From: Winogradskyella schleiferi
Lineage (GTDB): Bacteria > Bacteroidota > Bacteroidia > Flavobacteriales > Flavobacteriaceae
Reading direction: 5' to 3'
Assembly: GCF_013394655.1 (NCBI RefSeq)
Contig: NZ_CP053351.1
Coordinates: 682,001 to 746,000, forward strand
Length of the DNA stretch: 64,000 nt
Numbering within the stretch: position 1 is the first letter of the stretch; every line of letters begins with the position of its first letter. The notes under the pieces were generated by a model. It was given only the letters and a program-made list of their open reading frames with translations, was not told the DNA's origin and made no database searches. Shown in pieces: positions 32,941 through 41,346 of this stretch. A program made the translations under genes and the position numbers.

Positions 32941-34235
32941 ATTTGCTTTAACCTATCAACCATCAAATAAACATCCTCAAACGAATTATATAAAGGTACA
33001 GGTGCACATCTAATAACGTCTGGTTCTCGCCAATCACTTATCACTCCTGCTTCAGTTAATTTATCGTGTAATGATTTGTCTGCTTTCAACACTTGAATCG
33101 ATAATTGGCAACCACGTTCATTAGGATTCTCCGGTGTGATGATTCGGATGGTGTCATCACCCAAACCTTTCAATAGATATTCAAAATAACCGGTTAGTTT
33201 TTTCGATTTTTCTATCAGTTTTTCAATCCCAACGTCATTGAACATATCCAATGATGCTTTAATCGCAGCCATAGATAGAATAGGTGGATTGCTCAATTGC
33301 CACCCTTCGGCTCCTGGCAACACATCAAATTCATGTCGCATATTAAAACGTGTGGCCTTGTTATGACTCCACCAACCCGTGAATCGGTTGAGATTTTTAT
33401 CGTAAGCATGCCTTTCGTGGACAAAACATCCAGATAAACTCCCTGGCCCTGAATTCATATATTTATAAGTGCACCAAACGGCAAAATCTGCTCCAGAGTT
33501 GTGTAAGTCTAAATTAACATTTCCTGCACCATGCGCGCAATCAAAACCCACTTTACAATCGTATCGGTGTCCAAGATCGGTAATACGTTTCAAATCAAAA
33601 AACTGACCCGTATAATAATTCACACCTCCAATCATAATGAGGGCAATCTCATGGCCTTGTGTTTCAAGAATAGACTCTAAATCCTCATAGCGTAATAATT
33701 CTTCGTCTTTTCTAGGTTCCCAAAGGATTAAACCGTCCTTGTCATCAAAGCCATGATGTCTTAATTGCGATTCTACCGCATATTTATCGGAAGGAAAAGC
33801 ATCATGTTCAATCAGGATTTTATAGTGCTTCTCAGTTGGTTTGTAAAATGAAACCATCATAAAATGAAGATTCGCAGTTAATGAATTCATTGTTACGACT
33901 TCAATGGGTTTTGCGCCAACTAAATTCGCTGTAGCTTCTGTTAAAAATTCATGATAAGGCAACCAAGGGTTTTTGGCGTCTGTATGTCCTTCAACACCAA
34001 GGTTAGCCCAATCTTCTAGTTCTTGATTAATGTATGACTTGGTTGATTTTGGTTGCAAGCCCAATGAGTTTCCACAGAGGTATATGAGTTCATTTCCGTT
34101 TTTATCCTTTGGAATATGAAACTGGTTTCTATAGTGAGATAATTCGTCTAATTGGTCTAGTTGTTTTGCGTAATCAAGACCTGGTTTATAATTGGACAAT
34201 ATAAAAGGTTTTTCGGTTTGTAACAAAAATAGCAT
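32898..34235 (-). CDS. kynU: Kynureninase
   Basis: A 445-residue PLP enzyme that splits 3-hydroxykynurenine (and kynurenine) into (3-hydroxy)anthranilate and alanine. The PLP lysine is Lys258 in CTYKYMNSGPGS. GNSLGLQPKS near the N-terminus and GWQLSNPPILSMAAIKASLDMF near the C-terminus are family features. The last about 12 residues are encoded by a repeat. The N-terminal 15 or so residues before YKPGLDYAKQLD are also longer than I expect. It is the first gene of the kynurenine cluster, divergent from a sensor kinase gene. Confidence 0.94.
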   Translation of the reverse strand: MLFLLQTEKPFILSNYKPGLDYAKQLDQLDELSHYRNQFHIPKDKNGNELIYLCGNSLGLQPKSTKSYINQELEDWANLGVEGHTDAKNPWLPYHEFLTEATANLVGAKPIEVVTMNSLTANLHFMMVSFYKPTEKHYKILIEHDAFPSDKYAVESQLRHHGFDDKDGLILWEPRKDEELLRYEDLESILETQGHEIALIMIGGVNYYTGQFFDLKRITDLGHRYDCKVGFDCAHGAGNVNLDLHNSGADFAVWCTYKYMNSGPGSLSGCFVHERHAYDKNLNRFTGWWSHNKATRFNMRHEFDVLPGAEGWQLSNPPILSMAAIKASLDMFNDVGIEKLIEKSKKLTGYFEYLLKGLGDDTIRIITPENPNERGCQLSIQVLKADKSLHDKLTEAGVISDWREPDVIRCAPVPLYNSFEDVYLMVDRLKQILKKPSLPLPEKGH

Positions 34236-34351
34236 ATTTATATGAAATTACGGTTAATCGAATAATTCAGAAATAATGCCAGAATAAATGAGAATTAAAT
34301 AGTTTTGAATAGATCTTTTTGCGTACTTTATAATCAAAAATTGTTTTTTGT

Positions 34352-35740
34352 ATGTTAAATAAATTATGGAAATCTTATCTCAAATGGTATTACGAGTATA
34401 GCGGTTTTACCATTAAGACTGATAGGGAGAACTTAACATATTTTAGAGATAAACTGTTTACCTCTATTTTAATATTGACGCTTGCTTTAAGTTTATTATC
34501 TTACATACCGAGTGCTAGCATAGCCATTGCTCTAGATAAATGGTTTGTTTTCTATATTGATACTATTGCTATTTTGGTCATGTTTTTCTTAGTTTTTAAT
34601 CGTAAAATGCATTTAAAAACAAAGAAAACTATATTTTCTGCCAATTTGATATTGCTATCTTTTGCTTTGATAATTGATTTAGGCCTTAATGGCAACGGTA
34701 CGATCTTGCTCTTTATGATAAGTGTTTTAATAACCTTATATAGTGGTAAAAGAGCCGGTATTAATTGTGTGTTAATTTCGGCTGTGTTTTATGGACTACT
34801 ATTGCTTATTGCTTATTTGGAGTGGATAAATTTCCAGATTTTATCGGTGTCATCTATAGAAATATTATTTATTGTTTTTATAAATAATATTCTTTTTGGT
34901 TTGCTTACCGTATTATCAGTTTCATTTTTAGTAGATCGCATGCATAACGCGTTATTAAAAGAAAATCAACTTCAAGATGAGCTTTTAGAAAAACATAGAA
35001 ATGTTATCATCGCTAAAGAGCAAGCCGAGGAATCAGATAGTTTAAAATCAGCATTTCTAACTAATATGAGTCATGAGATTAGAACACCGATGTATGGGAT
35101 TTTAGGAAGTGCCGAACTGTTAAAATCGTACCATATTGAAGATGAAGAATATCAGGAATTTGTGAAAATTATTGAAAGCAATGGTAATGAGCTATTAGAT
35201 GTTATTACTAATATTTTAAATATCTCTAAAATAGAAACAGGTCTGATGAAGGTAAGAACATCGGTATTCAATGTTAATAATAGTATTAATGCTATTTATA
35301 ACTTGTTTTTAAGTGAAACAGAATTAAAAAACGTTGAGTTTACTTTGAATAATTTCATTCAGGAAAAACATAGTCATATTTTTTCTGATAGCGAAAAATT
35401 AATTGATGTGTTAAAGCATTTGCTGAAAAATGCGGTAAAATACACATCTAGCGGTGATAAAATTAGCATCATTTGTAGTTTCAATAGCAGTGCTTCTCTT
35501 CTTATATTCAAAATTAAGGATACAGGAGCAGGTATTCCTAAGGATAAAAAAGAGACCATTTTTAATCCCTTTTATCAAGTCGATATAGATAATAAATTAG
35601 GACTTCATGGATCAGGAATAGGACTTTCTATTTCAAAAGCTTATGTTGAGATGCTTGGTGGAACGTTAGAGCTGGAAAGCGAGGTAGGTGTAGGGACTTC
35701 GATTACGTTTACCATAGCTGTTGATATGCGAAAACTTTAA
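34352..35740 (+). CDS. Membrane sensor histidine kinase
   Basis: A 462-residue histidine kinase. The N-terminal half has about six membrane helices (about 35-195) and no large extracytoplasmic domain. A coiled-coil linker leads to HisKA with NMSHEIRTPMYGIL (His241), then the HATPase domain with LKNAVKYTSSGD, DTGAGIP and GSGIGLSISKAYVEMLGG. It has no receiver domain. No response regulator gene is adjacent, so its partner lies elsewhere. It diverges from kynU with 116 bases between them, which makes a regulatory link possible but unproven. Confidence 0.9.
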   Translation: MLNKLWKSYLKWYYEYSGFTIKTDRENLTYFRDKLFTSILILTLALSLLSYIPSASIAIALDKWFVFYIDTIAILVMFFLVFNRKMHLKTKKTIFSANLILLSFALIIDLGLNGNGTILLFMISVLITLYSGKRAGINCVLISAVFYGLLLLIAYLEWINFQILSVSSIEILFIVFINNILFGLLTVLSVSFLVDRMHNALLKENQLQDELLEKHRNVIIAKEQAEESDSLKSAFLTNMSHEIRTPMYGILGSAELLKSYHIEDEEYQEFVKIIESNGNELLDVITNILNISKIETGLMKVRTSVFNVNNSINAIYNLFLSETELKNVEFTLNNFIQEKHSHIFSDSEKLIDVLKHLLKNAVKYTSSGDKISIICSFNSSASLLIFKIKDTGAGIPKDKKETIFNPFYQVDIDNKLGLHGSGIGLSISKAYVEMLGGTLELESEVGVGTSITFTIAVDMRKL

Positions 35741-35774
35741 ACATTTTTGTAAAATTTCATTAATAACCAAAAAA

Positions 35775-35804
35775 AAGCACTCTAACTTTACAGATAAAGT
35801 GCTT
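35775..35804. terminator. Hairpin after the sensor kinase gene
   Basis: AAGCACT (35775-35781) pairs with AGTGCTT (35798-35804). It lies 34 bases after the kinase stop, in the convergent spacer. Upstream is a run of A and not of T, so it may work better for the opposite strand. Confidence 0.5.
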
Positions 35805-35816
35805 CGAATATATAGA

Positions 35817-35873
35817 CGCCAAAAGGCGGAAAATGTAAGCTATACGTTTTAGTTAAAACGTGAATCTTACATT
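35817..35873. other. Double hairpin between convergent genes
   Basis: Two stems follow each other: CGCC/GGCG around AAAA (35817-35828), and a two-tier stem AATGTAAG...ACGTTTT / AAAACGT...CTTACATT (35832-35873). The second stem is perfect in both tiers with symmetrical 4-base internal bulges and a 4-base loop. It could be a terminator for the DUF6503 gene, read on the minus strand, or a small RNA. No T run of note follows. Confidence 0.5.
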
Positions 35874-35894
35874 ATAGGTCGTAAAAATACGGTC

Positions 35895-36593
35895 TTATTT
35901 CTCGTCGTCCAAAGTAATACTGACATCTGTAAAATTTAGATTCCAGTTGCCACCTTCCATTTTGTGATCAGTGGCGATTTTGATACCATTGTAATTTTTA
36001 TAATTTTCGAAAGTCGTTACCATAGTTGGCTTTTCAGCATTTCCTTTTCTAAAAACCCATTCTTTAATTATATAATCATTATCATAAAAAATGTCATAAG
36101 CATCGCCAGGTGTGTAGCCACCTTCCTTTGGATAGGTCAACGTTATCATGTTCATATTAGTTTTGCTAATTGGAGCTTCTGCTTTTTTGGATTCAGAAAT
36201 GGTTGCTGAGGTATCCCAAACCAATTGAAAGGGCACTAACAACCAGAATTTGTCATTGATAAACGCACTGTCGGTTGAGATGTCCGTACTGTCCATTTTG
36301 TTTCTCACATAAGCAACCGTAGTTTCGTCTGATTCCATTTGTACCTTCTCATCTTTTGGGTTCCAGACCCAAGATCTTCCTTTTCCTTTTATGGTATCTC
36401 TATCGACTTTAAAGGTAAATTGTACTTCTTCAACGTTCTTCCAATTTTCAAAACCATGCGAATAGGCAATTTTTTCAGCTACAGTTAATTCTTTGGATTT
36501 ATCTGTGATTATTGTTTTTGTTGTTTCTGACTTATCAGATTTACATGCTGAAACTAGTAAAAGGCATATCAGACTTATATATAAAGATTGCAT
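35895..36593 (-). CDS. DUF6503 family lipoprotein
   Basis: A 232-residue lipoprotein (lipobox VSAC, Cys16). The mature part reads as a single beta-rich domain with YSHGFENWKNVEEVQFTFKV near the start, SWVWNPKDEKV, a FWLLVPFQLVWD segment and the DYIIKEWVFRKG strand. I recognise the pattern as DUF6503, common in Flavobacteriaceae and probably related to outer-membrane lipoprotein-carrier folds. Function unknown. It is transcribed alone, with a repeat element in its upstream spacer. Confidence 0.72.
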   Translation of the reverse strand: MQSLYISLICLLLVSACKSDKSETTKTIITDKSKELTVAEKIAYSHGFENWKNVEEVQFTFKVDRDTIKGKGRSWVWNPKDEKVQMESDETTVAYVRNKMDSTDISTDSAFINDKFWLLVPFQLVWDTSATISESKKAEAPISKTNMNMITLTYPKEGGYTPGDAYDIFYDNDYIIKEWVFRKGNAEKPTMVTTFENYKNYNGIKIATDHKMEGGNWNLNFTDVSITLDDEK

Positions 36594-36628
36594 ATTAAAA
36601 AGTTGTTTAAATTACGTTCAAATTTAAT

Positions 36629-36671
36629 CCCATACTTCCCGATAGCTATTGGGATCACGATGAGAAGGAAC
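36629..36671. repeat. Repeat related to the 61-base element
   Basis: Shares its outer ends (CCCATACTTC and GAAGGAAC) with the 61-base pair at 28216 and 31160 but has a different core, TCCCGATAGCTATTGGGA, which is a near-perfect palindrome. It lies between two divergent genes. Confidence 0.6.
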
Positions 36672-36685
36672 TAAATTAGAATAAA

Positions 36686-37495
36686 ATGGAAGATCACGCT
36701 AATTATTTTGAAGTTAATAAAGCCACTTGGAACAAAAAAGTGGCTATACATGCACAAAGTGACATGTATAATCTAGAGGCTTTTAAAACTGGAAAAACTT
36801 CATTGATGCCTTATGAATTAAAAGCATTAGGAAATGTAAAAGGCAAGTCATTGTTGCATTTACAATGTCATTTTGGTCAAGATACCTTGAGTTGGAGTAG
36901 ATTGGGAGCCAAGTGCGTTGGTGTGGATTTGAGTGATGAAGGCATAAAGCTGGCGAAACAATTAAATTCTGAATTACAGTGCGATGCTGAGTTTATTTGT
37001 TGTAATGTTTTAGACACCTCAAAACATATTTCTGAAACCTTCGATATTGTATTTACGAGTTATGGAACCATTGGTTGGTTACCAGATTTGAAACCTTGGG
37101 CAAAAATGATTTCAGAGCGCTTGAAAGTTGGTGGTACATTTTATATTGTAGAGTTTCATCCTATTGCTTGGATGTTTGATTATGAGCATGGAAAAGTCAA
37201 AATGAAATACCATTATAACCAAGAGGATGTGATTTATGATGAATATGAAGGCACTTATGCCAATCAAGCATCAAAAATGATAAGTAAGGAATATGGCTGG
37301 AATCATGGTTTGAGCGAAGTTGTAAATTCACTTATTGAAGCGGGATTACAAATTGAATATCTCAATGAATATGATGAAAGTCCCTATGATGTGTTTCCGG
37401 ATTTAATTAAAACCGAATCAGGAATGTATAAAATGAAGAACCAATTGTTTCCTATGATTTTTGAGTTGAAGGCAAATAAATTGAAGTCCCTTTAA
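36686..37495 (+). CDS. Class I SAM-dependent methyltransferase
   Basis: A 269-residue methyltransferase. SAM motif I is LLHLQCHFGQDTLSWSRLG (about 55-73), followed by VGVDLSDEGIKLAKQL and, in motif IV position, DIVFTSYGTIGWLPDL. The C-terminal part has aromatic-rich segments (YHYNQEDVIYDEYEG) typical of small-molecule methyltransferases of the Methyltransf_11/25 group. The substrate is unknown. It is followed by a long palindromic repeat. Confidence 0.82.
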   Translation: MEDHANYFEVNKATWNKKVAIHAQSDMYNLEAFKTGKTSLMPYELKALGNVKGKSLLHLQCHFGQDTLSWSRLGAKCVGVDLSDEGIKLAKQLNSELQCDAEFICCNVLDTSKHISETFDIVFTSYGTIGWLPDLKPWAKMISERLKVGGTFYIVEFHPIAWMFDYEHGKVKMKYHYNQEDVIYDEYEGTYANQASKMISKEYGWNHGLSEVVNSLIEAGLQIEYLNEYDESPYDVFPDLIKTESGMYKMKNQLFPMIFELKANKLKSL

Positions 37496-37507
37496 CCACT
37501 CGGCTTT

Positions 37508-37583
37508 GACCTGAAAGGTTTCAAAAACCACGTAGGTCTTGAAGGAAAAACAGGACTACCTACAAGGTTTTGAAACTTCGCAG
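37508..37583. repeat. Long imperfect palindrome of the ACCTxxAAGGTTT family
   Basis: The left arm (CCTGAAAGGTTTCAAAAACC, then ACGTAGGTC) and the right arm (ACTACCTACAAGGTTTTGAA and ACTTCGCAGG) pair imperfectly over about 30 bases around GAAGGAAAAACAG. It fills the spacer between the methyltransferase and msrA genes and may act as a bidirectional terminator. Confidence 0.6.
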
Positions 37584-37597
37584 GATAACGAACTAAT

Positions 37598-38260
37598 TTA
37601 ATGCTTTTCGTCTTCTTTCAACAACTCAGGAAACTTAGCTTTAAATCTATTCAATCTAGGAACCGATACATTTCTAATATAACCTTGGTTTGGATGCAGT
37701 CTTTCATAATTTTGATGGTAATCTTCTGCAACCCAAAACTTTTGAAAAGGATATACTTCAGCAGCAATGGTCGCATCCAATTCTTTGGCTAAAGCTGCTT
37801 TTTTATCTTCAATGATTTTCTTTTGTTCATCGTTTTGATAAAAAATAATAGAGCCGTATTGTGAACCATTGTCAGGACCTTGACCATTGACTTGAGTTGG
37901 ATTTTGAGAACCAAAATACACATCAACTAAGCTCTTAAAATTGACCACTTCAGGATCGTAAATGACTTCTACAGCTTCGGCATGTCCTGTTATGCCTGTG
38001 TTGCTGGATTCGTAAGTAGGATTTTTAGTGTGTCCGCCTGAATAACCGCTTATAACTTCATCAACGCCTTTTACACTTTCGTAAATTGCTTCAACGCACC
38101 AAAAACAGCCACTTGCAAAATAGGCTTTTGCTTTTCCATCATTTAAAGGCACAGCAACAGGTTCTGCGTTTATAACAGCTTGTTGTTCTGGGTTGGTCTG
38201 TGCTTGGTTATGGCAACTAAAAAATAAGGTAATGGCTAAAATGCTTAATAACTTTTTCAT
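37598..38260 (-). CDS. msrA: Peptide methionine sulfoxide reductase MsrA, lipoprotein
   Basis: A 220-residue MsrA that reduces S-methionine sulfoxide in proteins. The catalytic motif GCFWC has nucleophile Cys52; SGYSGGHTKNPTYE and GHAEAVEVIYDP follow as in the family. A lipobox FFSC (Cys16) makes it an exported, membrane-bound form, which would repair envelope proteins. No MsrB domain is fused. The resolving cysteines of the E. coli enzyme are not obvious at the C-terminus. Confidence 0.93.
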   Translation of the reverse strand: MKKLLSILAITLFFSCHNQAQTNPEQQAVINAEPVAVPLNDGKAKAYFASGCFWCVEAIYESVKGVDEVISGYSGGHTKNPTYESSNTGITGHAEAVEVIYDPEVVNFKSLVDVYFGSQNPTQVNGQGPDNGSQYGSIIFYQNDEQKKIIEDKKAALAKELDATIAAEVYPFQKFWVAEDYHQNYERLHPNQGYIRNVSVPRLNRFKAKFPELLKEDEKH

Positions 38261-38373
38261 TGTATCCTGAATTTTTTTTAGGATCTCGTCAACTGAAACC
38301 CTGAGTTTTCTTTTCCTGTAGTCGTAATAAGATACAATACCTTAAATCTAATTATTCTAAATTTATCTTAAAT

Positions 38374-38402
38374 AAAAAAAGCCCTTGCATTTGCAAGGGC
38401 TC
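38374..38402 (-). terminator. Terminator of the zinc-ribbon-family gene
   Basis: GCCCTTGCA (38381-38389) and TGCAAGGGC (38392-38400) form a perfect stem; on the minus strand it is followed by a run of seven T. It ends the Nif3/zinc-ribbon transcript. Confidence 0.85.
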
Positions 38403-38425
38403 AGAATTTATGATGTATTGAATTT

Positions 38426-39211
38426 TTATTTGCTCAATTTAGCAAATAATTTTTCCATTTTTGTTTTTTCCTCTTCAGCTAAAGCTGCATCAACTAAGAT
38501 ACGACCACTATGCTCATCGGTAATTACTTTTTTACGAGACGCAATTTCTACTTGTACTTGAGGTGGAATCGTAAAGAAAGAGCCTCCAGAAGCACCACGT
38601 TCTATAGCAACAACAGCTAAACCATTTTTAACATTGTTTCTAATTCTATGGTAAGCCTTAACTAAACGCTCGTCAATTTTTTTCTGAAAATCGTCAGACT
38701 TACTTAAAAGGGCTTCCTCTTCTTTTTCAGTTTCCTTCAAAATTTCGTTAAGTTCTCCTTTTTTATGCTTTAAATGTGCATTACGATCTTTTAAGCGGTC
38801 TTTAGTTTCAGAAATCACTTCTTTTTTCTGCTCTATTTGCGCCTTAAATTCCTTAATGTGTTTTTCTGCTAATTGAATTTCCAGTTCCTGAAATTCAACT
38901 TCTTTAGTCAATGAGTTGTATTCCCTGTTATTTCTAACATTCTTTTGCTGCTCACTGTATTTTTTGATTAAATTTTTGGCTTCTTCGATTAAGTTTTTCT
39001 TTCCTTTAATCTCGTCATCAATAATAGTTAAGCTATCATTTAGCTTTTCCATTCTTAAGTTAAGTCCTTCAACTTCGTCTTCTAAATCTCTAACTTCTAA
39101 AGGAAGCTCGCCTCTGACATTTCTTATTTCATCTACTCTAGAGTCAATTAATTGTAAATCATATAGTGCTCTTAATCGCTCTTCAACAGAAACTTCAGCT
39201 TTTTTTGCCAT
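38426..39211 (-). CDS. Zinc-ribbon-family coiled-coil protein with lost cysteines
   Basis: A 261-residue protein of the C4-type zinc-ribbon (CT398/DUF164-like) family. A long antiparallel coiled coil fills about residues 10-190. The C-terminal ribbon, which normally reads CgGC...C..CGRIL, here reads ASGGSFFTIPPQ and then TDEHSGRILVD. All four zinc cysteines are replaced and the protein has no cysteine in this region. The rest of the fold is well kept, so it is probably functional without zinc. It starts 2 bases after the Nif3 stop. In other bacteria the family is linked to membrane or secretion processes; no role is proven. Confidence 0.82.
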   Translation of the reverse strand: MAKKAEVSVEERLRALYDLQLIDSRVDEIRNVRGELPLEVRDLEDEVEGLNLRMEKLNDSLTIIDDEIKGKKNLIEEAKNLIKKYSEQQKNVRNNREYNSLTKEVEFQELEIQLAEKHIKEFKAQIEQKKEVISETKDRLKDRNAHLKHKKGELNEILKETEKEEEALLSKSDDFQKKIDERLVKAYHRIRNNVKNGLAVVAIERGASGGSFFTIPPQVQVEIASRKKVITDEHSGRILVDAALAEEEKTKMEKLFAKLSK

Positions 39212-39213
39212 AA

Positions 39214-40308
39214 TTATAAATACTTTATCGGATTTGTATTTGTCTTTGATAAAATGATTGCAAAATTAGTAATTTTTTTCGAGAGATAGTCTACTAAAAA
39301 CGATTTTGTGAACTGTTCGCTTTCATAATGTCCAATATCGGCTAAAACAATAGCATTTTCTGCACTGAAAAAGTCGTGATATTTTAAATCTGCAGTAACC
39401 AAGAGGTCAGCATTAGCGGCTTTTGCGGCAGAAATAGCAAAACTACCTGAGCCACCTAATACCGCAATTCGTTTTATAGGTTTATTTAAGGATTTTGAAT
39501 GTCTTATACATTCCGTATTCATTTTGGTTTTAATTAGCTTAAGGCAATCTTCGGTTTCCATGGCATTTTCAAGTTCACCAATCATGCCTATTCCAATATG
39601 TTGATTGTTATTTTCTAAAGTTGAAATTTCATAAGCAACTTCCTCATATGGATGTGCGTCGAACAATGCTTTTAAGACTTTTGATTCCAGATGTTTTTTG
39701 AAAGTGACAGAAATAGCGGTTTCAGCTTCGGTATGTAATTTCCCTTTTTGTCCAATTACAGGGTTGGAATCTTCATTGCCTAAATACGTGCCTTTGCCTT
39801 CAACATTAAAACTACAAGATTCGTAATTACCGATACTTCCAGCACCAGCTTCGAATAAAGCCGTTCTCAAAGCTTCGGCATTTGGTTTTGGAACATAGGT
39901 TTGTAGCTTTTTAATGGTTCCAGATTGTGGAATTAAAATTTTCTTATTGGTTAACCCTAATTGGTCGCATATGATAGAATTCACACCTTGTAGCGCATTG
40001 TCTAAAGCGGTATGAATTGAAAAAATAGCAATATTATATTTTATCGCTTTTATGACCACACGCTCCACATAAGTTTTTCCTGTTAACTTTTTTAAACCTG
40101 AAAATATAATAGGATGGAAACTTACGATAAGGTTGCAATTGTTTTCAATAGCTTCATCTACAACGGCTTCAAGTGTGTCCAAAGTAACCAGAATTCCGGA
40201 AACGGTCTCATTTTTATCGCCAACTAAAAGACCAACATTGTCAAAATCTTCAGCATAAGCCAAAGGCGCTAAGTTGTGCAAATGATTAATTACGTCTTGT
40301 ATGATCAT
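39214..40308 (-). CDS. Nif3-like dinuclear metal centre protein
   Basis: A 364-residue Nif3/YbgI family protein (GTP cyclohydrolase I type 2 group) with the PII-like insert seen in longer members (about 130-240). Metal ligands are visible in LIVSFHPIIFSG, IFSIHTALDNA and the C-terminal DIGHYESEQF. The function in bacteria is uncertain. The ATG at 40308 (MIIQDVINHL) is chosen; a TTG start at 40326 is rejected because it falls inside the TATTTTTG -7 element. The gene is co-transcribed with the zinc-ribbon-family gene. Confidence 0.9.
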   Translation of the reverse strand: MIIQDVINHLHNLAPLAYAEDFDNVGLLVGDKNETVSGILVTLDTLEAVVDEAIENNCNLIVSFHPIIFSGLKKLTGKTYVERVVIKAIKYNIAIFSIHTALDNALQGVNSIICDQLGLTNKKILIPQSGTIKKLQTYVPKPNAEALRTALFEAGAGSIGNYESCSFNVEGKGTYLGNEDSNPVIGQKGKLHTEAETAISVTFKKHLESKVLKALFDAHPYEEVAYEISTLENNNQHIGIGMIGELENAMETEDCLKLIKTKMNTECIRHSKSLNKPIKRIAVLGGSGSFAISAAKAANADLLVTADLKYHDFFSAENAIVLADIGHYESEQFTKSFLVDYLSKKITNFAIILSKTNTNPIKYL

Positions 40309-40313
40309 AAGTG

Positions 40314-40331
40314 TATATTTGTTCAAAAATA
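40314..40331. promoter_or_regulatory. Overlapping divergent -7 elements for lpxK and the Nif3 gene
   Basis: TATATTTG on the plus strand (40314-40321) faces lpxK, and TATTTTTG on the minus strand (40331-40324) faces the Nif3 gene. Both fit TAnnTTTG. Divergent promoters this close would compete for polymerase. Confidence 0.5.
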
Positions 40332-40347
40332 ATATAATTTAGTCGTT

Positions 40348-41346
40348 GTGAACTTTATCAGAATCATATTGTTTCCTATTGTACCGATTTATTACGTGAT
40401 CACTTGGTTACGGAATTGGTTATATAATGCTGGAATTAAATCGTCCAAATCTTATGATTTTCCTGTAATCTGTGTTGGAAATCTCAGTACTGGTGGCACA
40501 GGTAAAACACCGATGATTGAGTATTTAATTCGACTTTTAAAAGACGAAAAAGATATCGCCACATTAAGCAGAGGTTATAAAAGAGTAACCCAAGGTTTTA
40601 TATTGGCGGATGAAAATGCGACTGCAGACACCATTGGCGACGAACCTTTCCAGTTTTATAGAAAATTTAAAGCACTTACCGTTGCAGTTGATGGCGATCG
40701 GCAAAATGGTATTGCCGAACTTAGGCGTTTATCACCACAACCCGAAGTTATTTTGTTAGATGATGCCTTTCAACATAGAAAAGTAAAAGCAGGATTTAAT
40801 ATTCTGTTGACCGCATATAATAACCTCTATTATAAAGATATTGTTTTACCAACTGGAAATTTACGCGAACCTCGTTCTGGAGCCAAACGAGCCAATTTGA
40901 TTGTGGTTACAAAATGTAGTAAAACGATTTCTGAAGTTGAAAAGCAAAAGATTGCTTCAAAAATAAAATTAAAAAACCATCAACAGCTATTTTTTAGCTA
41001 TGTGGATTATGCTCCTAATGTAATATCTGCATTTGATGAATTGGATTTGAACAAGCTTCCTAAGTTTACGTTAGTAACAGGAATTGCCAATGCCAAGCCA
41101 TTGGTGGATTTCTTAGCGGAAAAAGAATTGGAATTCGATCACTTGGAATATAGCGATCATTATAGTTTTAGAATTTCGGATATTGAAACCTTAGCTTCAA
41201 AATCATTGCTCATTACGACGGAAAAGGATTATGTGCGTTTGTCGGATCATGAAGAGTTAAAAGATAAATTGTATTATTTACCTATTCAAATCAAAATAGA
41301 TAAAACAGCACAATTTGGTGCTGCGGTTAAAGCATTCGTTAATTAA
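40348..41346 (+). CDS. lpxK: Tetraacyldisaccharide 4'-kinase
   Basis: A 332-residue LpxK that phosphorylates the 4' position of the lipid A disaccharide precursor at the inner membrane. The P-loop is GNLSTGGTGKTP (about 43-54), followed by LSRGYKR and DEPFQFYRKF. The N-terminus has the membrane-associated helix FRIILFPIVPIYYVITWL-like stretch. The start is a GTG. Length matches the family. It overlaps the convergent hybrid kinase gene by 8 bases at the stop codons. Confidence 0.94.
   Translation: MNFIRIILFPIVPIYYVITWLRNWLYNAGIKSSKSYDFPVICVGNLSTGGTGKTPMIEYLIRLLKDEKDIATLSRGYKRVTQGFILADENATADTIGDEPFQFYRKFKALTVAVDGDRQNGIAELRRLSPQPEVILLDDAFQHRKVKAGFNILLTAYNNLYYKDIVLPTGNLREPRSGAKRANLIVVTKCSKTISEVEKQKIASKIKLKNHQQLFFSYVDYAPNVISAFDELDLNKLPKFTLVTGIANAKPLVDFLAEKELEFDHLEYSDHYSFRISDIETLASKSLLITTEKDYVRLSDHEELKDKLYYLPIQIKIDKTAQFGAAVKAFVN

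Noticed and set aside
26285..34235. CRISPR array from repeated palindromes
   Set aside because: The copies are kilobases apart, differ in length and flank genes; no spacer structure or cas genes.
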